Shown here piece after piece: positions 6,838-12,312 of a DNA stretch of 12,312 nt. Location: contig CALXZS010000021.1 in assembly GCA_944393305.1 (NCBI GenBank), positions 1 through 12,312 on the forward strand. Reading direction: 5' to 3'. Each line of letters begins with the position of its first letter. The stretch's first letter is position 1. The notes beneath the pieces are model-generated. The model saw only the letters and a program-made list of their open reading frames with translations, was not told the DNA's origin and did not search any database. The position numbers and the translations under genes were made by a program. The stretch comes from an uncultured Clostridia bacterium. Lineage in GTDB: Bacteria; Bacillota; Clostridia; TANB77; CAG-508.

Positions 6838-7446
6838 TCACAGTATATTATTACTTTTTAAATCTTCTTCCAACTGATTTGCATTCAAAAACTGTATACC
6901 TTTTATTCCAACACTTTCAGCCACATTAATATTTGAAATTAAGTCATCAATAAATATTACTTCTTCTGGTTTTGCATTTAATTTATCTAATACTCTTACA
7001 AATGTTATACTATCTTCTTTTATTGTTTCTAATTCATATGAAAAAAACATATAATCAAATATTTTTAAATCATCGTTTGTTTTTAATACATAATCAATCC
7101 ATTCTTTTACATTATCTGAAAGTAGCACTAATTTATATTTTCCTGTATTTTTTATTTTTCTAAGTACATCTATTGTACCAGGGATTTTTTTATCTAATAC
7201 TTTTCTCATTATTTTTTCAAAATCTTTTACTGATATATTCCATTTAGTTCTATTTAAAAATTCTGTAACATATTCGTCTTCACTCATTTTTCCTACCATT
7301 AATTCTATAAATAATTGGAAGTTTTTTGTTTTTTCTAGTTCAATTTCTTTTACAGAGATATCAAGAATAGGGCTTAATTCTCTCCCTATTCCCATAAATC
7401 CTTCTATAATAACCTCTGATAAATCGGATATAATATATTTAACCAT
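6838..7446 (-). CDS. HAD-superfamily hydrolase (subfamily IA, YihX-like motif I)
   Basis: A 202-residue HAD phosphatase-like protein. Motif I is ISDLSEVI (6-13): the nucleophile Asp8 is present but the usual second Asp (+2) is Ser10. Subfamily members of the YihX type also lack that Asp (they have Gly), so this need not mean loss of activity. A helical cap follows (about 18-85). Motif II is LLSDN (Ser110), motif III Lys143 (TIKED), and motif IV IFIDDLISNINVAESVGI (Asp167/Asp168). The likely role is hydrolysis of a small phosphorylated metabolite in the cytoplasm; the substrate cannot be read from the sequence. It starts 12 nt after the uvrA stop with AAAGGA 6 nt before the ATG, so it is co-transcribed with uvrA. 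Confidence 0.85.
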   Translation of the reverse strand: MVKYIISDLSEVIIEGFMGIGRELSPILDISVKEIELEKTKNFQLFIELMVGKMSEDEYVTEFLNRTKWNISVKDFEKIMRKVLDKKIPGTIDVLRKIKNTGKYKLVLLSDNVKEWIDYVLKTNDDLKIFDYMFFSYELETIKEDSITFVRVLDKLNAKPEEVIFIDDLISNINVAESVGIKGIQFLNANQLEEDLKSNNIL

Positions 7447-7458
7447 CTAATGTCCTTT

Positions 7459-10281
7459 CTATTCTAAATATTTTTTTAAGAATTGTCCAGTGTAACTTCT
7501 TTCATTTTGGCATATTTTTTCAGGTGTTCCAACTGCTATAATTTCTCCGCCCTTGTCTCCTCCTTCTGGACCAAGGTCTATTATATAATCACATGTTTTT
7601 ATTAAATCTAAATTATGTTCTATTACTAGAACTGAATTACCACCATCAACTAATCTTTGTAATATGTCTACTAATCTATGAACATCATCTATATGTAAAC
7701 CGGTTGTTGGTTCATCTAAGATATACAATGTTTTACCTGTTGAACGTTTTGAAAGTTCTGTTGCCAGTTTTATTCTCTGTGCTTCTCCTCCTGAAAGTGT
7801 TGTTGAAGGCTGACCTAATTTAATATATCCAAGACCTACATCATAAAGAGTTTGTATTTTTTGTTTTATTCTTGGTATATTTTCGAAAAATGTTAAAGCT
7901 TCCTCAACAGTCATGTCTAATACATCTGATATATTTTTTCCTTTATATTTTACCTCTAATGTTTCTTTATTATACCTTTTGCCTTTACAAACTTCACAAG
8001 GTACATAAACGTCTGATAAAAAGTTCATTTCTATTTTTATAATTCCATCTCCATTACAAGCTTCACATCTTCCACCTTGCACATTAAAGCTAAATCTTCC
8101 TTTATCATATCCTCTCATTTTTGCTTCATTGGTTGTTGCAAAAATCTCTCTAATAATGTCAAATACTCCTGTATATGTTGCTGGATTTGAACGTGGTGTT
8201 CTTCCTATTGGAGATTGGTCAATGTTGATAATTTTATCAATGTTATGCAATCCTTTTATACTTTTACATTTTCCTACTTTTTCATTAGATTTATTCAATT
8301 GTTTGTCAATATTTTTATAAAGTACCTCATTTACAAGTGTACTTTTGCCTGAACCTGATACACCTGTAATGCAAACAAATTGCCCTAATGGGAATTTTAC
8401 GCTAACATTCTTTAAATTATGCTCTGTTGCACCAACTATTTCAATTGATTTTCCATTTGATTTTCTTCTTTTTTTAGGAACCGTTATTTGTTTTCTTCCT
8501 GACAAATATTGACCAGTAATTGAGTCTGGAACTTTGGCTATTTCTTCTGCTGTTCCTTGAGCCATAACATTTCCTCCATGAACACCAGCATATGGACCAA
8601 TATCTATTACTTGATCTGCTGCATACATGGTATCTGTATCATGTTCTACCACTATTACTGAATTTCCTAAATCTCTTAATTTTTTTAATGTTGCAATTAG
8701 TTTATCATTATCTCTTTGATGTAAACCAATACTTGGCTCATCTAGTATATACATTACTCCAGTTAGTCCTGAACCTATTTGAGTTGCAAGTCTAATTCTT
8801 TGTGATTCTCCTCCTGAAAGTGTTGCTGCACTTCTTGAAAGTGTTAGATAGTCTAGACCAACATCAATTAAAAATTGTAGTCTTTTATTAAGTTCTTTTA
8901 AAATTTGGTCTGCAATTATACTATCTTTTTCACTTAGAACCAAACTATTTATATAATCTTTAATATGAACTATTGACATATCTGTAAGTTCATTTATGTT
9001 TTTATCTCCTACTTTTACAGATAAGCTTTCTTTTTTTAGTCTTGCACCATGACATTCTGGACATTCCATATTGCTCATATACATTTCATAGAATTGTAAC
9101 ATTCCTTGAGATTTGGTTTCTCTATGACGTCTTTCAAGTGTTGGAATTACACCTTCAAATGGTACTTTATTTCTTCTAACTCCAAATGCTGTTTCATATT
9201 CAAATTCTATTTCTTCATCGCCTGTACCATATAGAATTTTTTCTAAAAAGTCTCTTGGTAAATCTTTTATTGGTTTAGATATATCTACACCATAGTGTTT
9301 TCCAATAGCCTCGAAGTACATTTTTGCAATAGTGTCACCTTTTTTCATTGTGCTTGCTCCAAAAGCCTTAACACCATTATATAGAGTTAGGTTTTTGTCA
9401 GGTATTATTAAGTCTTCATCCATTTTCATTAAATATCCAATACCTGTACAAGTTGGACATGCACCTACTGGATTATTGAAAGAGAACATTCTAGGTGATA
9501 ATTCTTCAAAGCTTATACCACAATCAGGACAAGCATAATTACCACTGTATAGCTTTTCTTTTCCTCCTACTACATCTACCATAACTAAATTGTTTGCATG
9601 CTTCATTGCTATTTCTATTGATTCTGTAAGCCTAGCTCTAATATCATTTTTTATTACTAATCTATCTATTACTATATCTATATTGTGCTTTTTCTTTCTA
9701 TATATATCAATATCATCACTTAAATCAATAATATTTCCATCAACCCTTGCTCTGACAAAGCCATCTTTTTGAAAATCTTCTAATAGCTTTTTGTATTCTC
9801 CTTTTCTACCTCTTATTACTGGTGCTAAAATTTGAATTCTTGTATTTTCGGGTAATTCTAATACATTATCTACTATTTGATCAATTGTTTGTTTTTCTAT
9901 TTTTTTACCACATTTAGGACAATATGGTACACCTATTCTTGCATAAAGTAAACGAATATAATCGTATATTTCGGTAACTGTACCAACAGTTGAACGTGGA
10001 TTTTTAGAAGTTGTTTTTTGGTCAATTGATATTGCTGGAGATAAACCTTCTATTGATTCTACTCGAGGTTTATCCATTATGCCCAAAAACTGCCTTGCGT
10101 ATGATGAAAGACTTTCTACATATCTTCTCTGTCCTTCTGCATATAGTGTATCAAATGCTAAAGATGATTTACCTGAACCAGATAAACCTGTAATGACTAC
10201 TAGCTTATTCTTTGGTATTTCTATATTAATGTTTTTTAAATTATGTTCTTTTGCTCCTTTTATTACTATATTATCATTCAT
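7459..10281 (-). CDS. uvrA: Excinuclease ABC subunit A (UvrA)
   Basis: UvrA is the ABC-type ATPase that, with UvrB, finds bulky DNA lesions in nucleotide excision repair. At 940 residues it has the same length as the E. coli protein and appears intact. The first Walker A is GLSGSGKSS (32-40). A CPKC pair lies near 120. The zinc-binding module CPDC...CPTC follows at about 250-285, and the first ABC signature LSGGESQR with ILDEPSIGLH. The second half has Walker A GVSGSGKST, the zinc module CEAC...CEVC, and the second signature LSGGEAQR with ILDEPTTGLH. The likely Shine-Dalgarno AAAGGA (10300-10295) is 13 nt from ATG 10281, longer than usual. Transcription probably starts about 95 nt upstream from an SOS-type promoter. 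Confidence 0.98.
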   Translation of the reverse strand: MNDNIVIKGAKEHNLKNINIEIPKNKLVVITGLSGSGKSSLAFDTLYAEGQRRYVESLSSYARQFLGIMDKPRVESIEGLSPAISIDQKTTSKNPRSTVGTVTEIYDYIRLLYARIGVPYCPKCGKKIEKQTIDQIVDNVLELPENTRIQILAPVIRGRKGEYKKLLEDFQKDGFVRARVDGNIIDLSDDIDIYRKKKHNIDIVIDRLVIKNDIRARLTESIEIAMKHANNLVMVDVVGGKEKLYSGNYACPDCGISFEELSPRMFSFNNPVGACPTCTGIGYLMKMDEDLIIPDKNLTLYNGVKAFGASTMKKGDTIAKMYFEAIGKHYGVDISKPIKDLPRDFLEKILYGTGDEEIEFEYETAFGVRRNKVPFEGVIPTLERRHRETKSQGMLQFYEMYMSNMECPECHGARLKKESLSVKVGDKNINELTDMSIVHIKDYINSLVLSEKDSIIADQILKELNKRLQFLIDVGLDYLTLSRSAATLSGGESQRIRLATQIGSGLTGVMYILDEPSIGLHQRDNDKLIATLKKLRDLGNSVIVVEHDTDTMYAADQVIDIGPYAGVHGGNVMAQGTAEEIAKVPDSITGQYLSGRKQITVPKKRRKSNGKSIEIVGATEHNLKNVSVKFPLGQFVCITGVSGSGKSTLVNEVLYKNIDKQLNKSNEKVGKCKSIKGLHNIDKIINIDQSPIGRTPRSNPATYTGVFDIIREIFATTNEAKMRGYDKGRFSFNVQGGRCEACNGDGIIKIEMNFLSDVYVPCEVCKGKRYNKETLEVKYKGKNISDVLDMTVEEALTFFENIPRIKQKIQTLYDVGLGYIKLGQPSTTLSGGEAQRIKLATELSKRSTGKTLYILDEPTTGLHIDDVHRLVDILQRLVDGGNSVLVIEHNLDLIKTCDYIIDLGPEGGDKGGEIIAVGTPEKICQNERSYTGQFLKKYLE

Positions 10282-10309
10282 TTTTATAAATCATTCCTTT
10301 CGCTTAACT

Positions 10310-10340
10310 AAAGGCATAACACTGTATAAAATGTGCCTTT
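10310..10340 (-). other. Hairpin in the uvrA leader with a possible alternative pairing to the RBS
   Basis: On the minus strand AAAGGCA (10340-10334) pairs with TGCCTTT (10316-10310) over 7 bp around a 17-nt loop. The CCTTT of the second arm (10314-10310) is also complementary to AAAGG of the uvrA Shine-Dalgarno (10300-10296) across a 9-nt loop. The two pairings exclude each other. The complementarity is real; any control function is conjecture, as the stems are short. Confidence 0.3.
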
Positions 10341-10382
10341 TCTTTCATCATTACACTTACCTATATTAAATTTGCTTTCAAT

Positions 10383-10411
10383 ATTATAAAACATTTGTTT
10401 TGTGATGTCAA
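10383..10411 (-). promoter_or_regulatory. uvrA promoter, consensus TTGACA-17-TATAAT
   Basis: On the minus strand TTGACA (10411-10406) and TATAAT (10388-10383) are both perfect sigma-A consensus boxes separated by exactly 17 nt. The start site would fall near 10376, leaving a leader of about 95 nt before the uvrA ATG. Such a strong promoter for a repair gene normally needs a repressor, and a palindrome fills its spacer. Confidence 0.85.
10388..10401 (-). promoter_or_regulatory. LexA (SOS box)-like operator in the uvrA promoter spacer
   Basis: The 14-bp site AAAACAAATGTTTT (minus strand) is an inverted repeat of AAAACA and TGTTTT. Against the Gram-positive LexA (Cheo box) consensus CGAACRNRYGTTYC it matches 11 of 14 positions, including the whole central AACRNRYGTT. 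It lies between -35 and -10 and overlaps one base of the -10, where a bound repressor would block polymerase. uvrA is a classical SOS gene. LexA itself is not encoded in the window. Confidence 0.6.
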
Positions 10412-10418
10412 TACTTTC

Positions 10419-10447
10419 TTTACTTTTATTTTATATTTTGTTATAAT
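10419..10447 (+). promoter_or_regulatory. Candidate promoter for the 353-aa gene (divergent from uvrA)
   Basis: TTTACT (10419-10424), a 17-nt spacer and TATAAT (10442-10447), with TG at 10439-10440 giving an extended -10. The two divergent -35 boxes are only 7 bp apart. If used, the transcript would begin near 10454 and carry palindromic element B in a 5' leader of about 230 nt. A closer but poorer TATAAT exists at 10621-10626. Confidence 0.4.
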
Positions 10448-10482
10448 TAAATTATAATTTACAGTTTAATAAATATTTCTAG

Positions 10483-10620
10483 ATTGTATATTAAAGATTT
10501 TTTGTTCCTTGCGGTCGCAGCTAAAATTCTTCGAATTTTACAGCTCCAAACGCACTTCGCTGGAATCCTTCCAGCTCGTTTGAACGCTTACGCGGAATTA
10601 CAAAATCTTTAATATACAAT
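10483..10620. repeat. Palindromic element B: 19-bp perfect arms enclosing a branched GC-rich core
   Basis: The arms 10483-10501 and 10602-10620 are perfectly complementary over 19 bp. Inside, two further stems can form. TAAAATTC (10522-10529) pairs with GAATTTTA (10533-10540), extended by AGC/GCT across a bulge. CAAACG (10547-10552) pairs with CGTTTG (10577-10582), enclosing GCTGGAA (10559-10565) with TTCCAGC (10569-10575). The whole would form a multi-way junction. Core blocks GCGGTCGC (10511), CAGCT (10541), GCTCCA (10543), CTTCGCT (10555) and AGCTCGTT (10573) recur in the same order in element A on the minus strand. The long arms of A and B are unrelated. It lies 67 nt before the 353-aa gene. 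Confidence 0.8.
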
Positions 10621-10687
10621 TATAATACCTAATAGTGGACTATAAATTGTAAATAAATTATATAAGAAAATTAATGGAGGTATATTT

Positions 10688-11749
10688 ATGGAGGGAAATT
10701 TCCAAGAGAGATTAGCAGATATTCAAGATTTACAAAGAATGCTTGATACTGTTGCAAATGAAAAACAAGATGAAATTATAAAAGGTAATGAAGTAATTAC
10801 TAATGTTATAAGACATGATAATTTAAAATTTAATGTCAAACAAAATGGTCAAAGTTTTGAAGTTACCAAAAATGTATATGAGGTATTGGTTGAAAAAAAT
10901 GGTGAACTTTACCATGAATTTTATGACGACCAAGGAAATAAAATTATGGATTCTTTACCTGATAAAACTTTTTCAGAAGGTAAAGTTTTGTCTGAATTAG
11001 AAAATGGAGAATTTGATGATAAATCTCTACTAGCTAATGTATATAAAGACCAAAACTCTAAATCTTTGGAAGAATTGGAACAAGAACAATCTAAGGAGAT
11101 TGCTGAAGCTTTAGGAGTAGATGAGAAAACCGCCAAAGAATTTAATTTAGTAGATATTGATTTAACAGAAGGAAACCCTTTAAAAGATGATAAAATTAAT
11201 GAAGCTCAAGAAAAACTTCAAGCTTTTATGGCTCTTGGAATTATTATTGATACAAATGAATTTGCTACTTCTGATGATACTATAAAAGAATTTCTTAATT
11301 TAGATTCTGACCGACTATTGCTTATACAAATAAATGGAACTTGGAGAACTTTTACAATTGATGATAAAGGTAATTTAGCTTTAGAGCCAAATTTACAAGC
11401 ACTTCCTTCTAACCAATCTTTTAGAACTATTGGAGATGATGGAGAGCCTGAAATGAGAACTCCTGAAATAGAGTTTTATAATAGAGCTAATCCCGACAGG
11501 TCTTTAGCTATTGACAGTCATAATGATGAAAATCAAACTAAATTTTATCTTGTTGCTGGAAATAGTAGAAGTGCGACAGAAATAGAAACTACCTCTTGTA
11601 AATCTCCTTATGCTGATGCTAAAAATAATGAACTAGTACAAAAAGCACAAGAAAATCCAGATAAAGAAAATTTAGTAGAAGAAGAAAAGAAAGAAGAAGT
11701 TGACCCTCACGAACCTTCATTAGAACCTGGTGCAAATTCTCATAATTAA
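10688..11749 (+). CDS. Acidic cytosolic protein of unknown function, 353 aa
   Basis: A soluble, strongly acidic protein with no signal peptide or membrane segment and a single cysteine. I do not recognise a family. The N-terminal 30 residues look like an amphipathic helix (MEGNFQERLADIQDLQRMLD). Residues about 45-85 look like beta strands (FNVKQNGQSFEVTKNVYEVL). A Glu/Ser/Lys-rich helical stretch (about 115-145) follows. A second region with strand-like segments includes LLLIQINGTWRTFTIDDKGN near 205-230. The tail (about 310-353) is a low-complexity run of Glu, Lys and Pro. GGAGG stands 7 nt before the ATG. It is monocistronic: divergent from uvrA and closed by a terminator 38 nt after the stop. 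Its leader may contain palindromic element B. A structural or binding role is as likely as an enzymatic one. Confidence 0.8.
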   Translation: MEGNFQERLADIQDLQRMLDTVANEKQDEIIKGNEVITNVIRHDNLKFNVKQNGQSFEVTKNVYEVLVEKNGELYHEFYDDQGNKIMDSLPDKTFSEGKVLSELENGEFDDKSLLANVYKDQNSKSLEELEQEQSKEIAEALGVDEKTAKEFNLVDIDLTEGNPLKDDKINEAQEKLQAFMALGIIIDTNEFATSDDTIKEFLNLDSDRLLLIQINGTWRTFTIDDKGNLALEPNLQALPSNQSFRTIGDDGEPEMRTPEIEFYNRANPDRSLAIDSHNDENQTKFYLVAGNSRSATEIETTSCKSPYADAKNNELVQKAQENPDKENLVEEEKKEEVDPHEPSLEPGANSHN

Positions 11750-11786
11750 TATGTGATAAACTTTATATTACTTATATAATCACCTT

Positions 11787-11845
11787 CTTGAAATTCACAT
11801 ACATATTATAATTGATATGTATGTGAATTTCAAGCTTTTTATTTT
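11787..11845 (+). terminator. Intrinsic terminator of the 353-aa gene
   Basis: A perfect 20-bp inverted repeat (11787-11806 with 11815-11834) with an 8-nt loop is followed by CTTTTTATTTT. The T-rich tract is only on the + side (the other side reads AAGGTG), so it serves the + strand gene. The stem is AT-rich and unusually long for a terminator. Confidence 0.8.
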
Positions 11846-11963
11846 CCTTATTTCATTTTTTAATAAGCTTACATACAAGTAGAATTTGTCCAAACACTAC
11901 TCTTATTAATAAAAAAATTAATGTTAAAACTTATAAATAATTACAATATTTTTTCTTTTTTAG

Positions 11964-12037
11964 TAAAAAAATATAGTCAATAAGAGAGTATTTTTACAAA
12001 TATTTTTTATATTCTCTTTTACTATAATGTTTTTTTA
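11964..12037. other. Imperfect AT-rich hairpin between convergent genes
   Basis: Bases 11964-11977 pair with 12021-12037 (a run of A against T, then TATAGT against ACTATA, with a 3-nt bulge). Further in, 11982-11991 pairs with 12009-12018 (AAGAGA with TCTCTT and flanks). Both strands end the stem in a run of seven U, so it may act as a weak bidirectional terminator between the 353-aa gene and the Cys-rich gene. Confidence 0.4.
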
Positions 12038-12046
12038 GTTTCATAC

Positions 12047-12074
12047 TAAAAGAGACTATCTTCTGATAATCTCT
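12047..12074 (-). terminator. Probable terminator for the minus-strand Cys-rich gene
   Basis: On the minus strand AGAGATTATC (12074-12065) and GATAGTCTCT (12060-12051) form a 10-bp stem with an AGAA loop, followed by TTTAG (the stem's last T makes a run of four). One pair is G-U in minus-strand RNA but C-A in + strand RNA, which favours the minus strand as the transcribed one. Confidence 0.45.
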
Positions 12075-12095
12075 CAATAATTTGTAGAAATGATT

Positions 12096-12131
12096 ATTAT
12101 ACCAAATTACAGGTAGTTTTTAGACTACCTG
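12096..12131 (-). other. Stem-loop followed by an extended -10-like box
   Basis: CAGGTAGT (12110-12117) pairs with ACTACCTG (12124-12131) around a 6-nt loop. Directly downstream on the minus strand is TGGTATAAT (12104-12096), an extended -10 motif, but at 17 nt spacing the -35 would be TCTAAA (3 of 6). No U-run follows the stem, so it is not a normal terminator. A small RNA starting near 12089 is possible but weakly supported. Confidence 0.3.
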
Positions 12132-12195
12132 CATAGTTCTTATTTTTAATCATCTTTCATAGTTCAAGATTTACTATTTATTATATTATTATTTT

Positions 12196-12312
12196 TTATA
12201 ATTCTAATTCTTCTTGTTTTTCTTCTTTATTTTTTTCTCTATAAAAATCGCAACAATCAGTAATAAAACAATTCTCGCATTTGCATTTAGATTTACAAAT
12301 ATGCTTTCCTTG
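12196..12312 (-). CDS. C-terminal end of a cysteine-rich protein (cut by the window edge)
   Basis: The last 38 residues of a minus-strand frame that is open to the window edge: GKHICKSKCKCENCFITDCC, then DFYREKNKEEKQEELEL and a TAA stop. Six cysteines are spaced C-x3-C-x-C-x2-C-x4-CC, which looks like a metal-binding knuckle (zinc or iron-sulfur). A Glu/Lys-rich helical tail follows. The ordered Cys pattern and the acidic tail speak for real coding, although the length visible is small. I do not recognise the family, and the start and any N-terminal domain lie outside the window. Confidence 0.6.
   Translation of the reverse strand, partial: QGKHICKSKCKCENCFITDCCDFYREKNKEEKQEELEL

Noticed and set aside
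6836..7446. HAD protein as a dead enzyme because the second motif-I Asp is missing
   Set aside because: The YihX-type subgroup of HAD phosphatases also lacks this Asp, and motifs II-IV are intact.
10079..10369. A 96-codon + strand frame over the start of uvrA
   Set aside because: It is antisense to the conserved UvrA N-terminus and has no ribosome binding site or family features.
10483..10620. Element B as an intrinsic terminator
   Set aside because: No T-run follows either arm, and it lies between divergent genes where no terminator is needed.
12110..12131. Stem-loop CAGGTAGT/ACTACCTG as a terminator
   Set aside because: Neither strand has a U-run directly after the stem.

Overview
The window is AT-rich (coding and spacer DNA alike), with AAGGAG/GGAGG ribosome binding sites and sigma-A-type TTGACA/TATAAT promoters. 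Together with a YtvI-type sporulation membrane protein and a Tyr/Asn/Pro-rich protein resembling a family I recall from spore-formers, this points to a low-GC Gram-positive, most likely an endospore-forming member of the Clostridia. No plasmid, phage, integrase or transposase gene is visible, so this looks like chromosomal housekeeping DNA carrying several small palindromic elements.

Layout. Positions 1-1154 carry two + strand genes: a 4-helix membrane protein of unknown function, and a membrane-anchored stand-alone copy of the YcgQ (DUF1980/TIGR03943) C-terminal OB-like domain. The ribosome binding site of the second lies inside a long hairpin. These genes meet ytvI (1155-2246, -) stop codon to stop codon. 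Everything from 10281 down to 1155 is on the minus strand, in transcription order: uvrA, a HAD-family hydrolase 12 nt behind it, then (after a probable internal promoter) a cytidylate-kinase-like P-loop kinase overlapping murD by 17 nt, a 260-aa low-complexity protein, an MFS transporter and ytvI. Divergent from uvrA is a 353-aa acidic cytosolic protein of unknown function (10688-11749, +), ending in a strong terminator hairpin. The far right holds about 360 bp of hairpin-rich non-coding DNA and the C-terminus of a cysteine-rich protein (minus strand) cut by the window edge.

Regulation and non-coding DNA. uvrA has a consensus promoter, TTGACA-17-TATAAT, with a LexA/SOS-box-like palindrome in its spacer. 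That fits nucleotide excision repair under SOS control. A + strand promoter for the 353-aa gene sits almost back to back with it.

The most unusual feature is a pair of palindromic elements of about 130 bp (2338-2465 and 10483-10620). Their GC-rich cores share at least five collinear sequence blocks, but their long perfect inverted-repeat arms are unrelated in sequence. Both have the same orientation relative to the gene downstream of them (ytvI and the 353-aa gene). They could be a family of structured RNA leaders or a non-autonomous palindromic element. A third, different palindrome (3825-3867) is a GGGACGGTCC REP-type repeat placed between a stop codon and the -35 box of the MFS gene.
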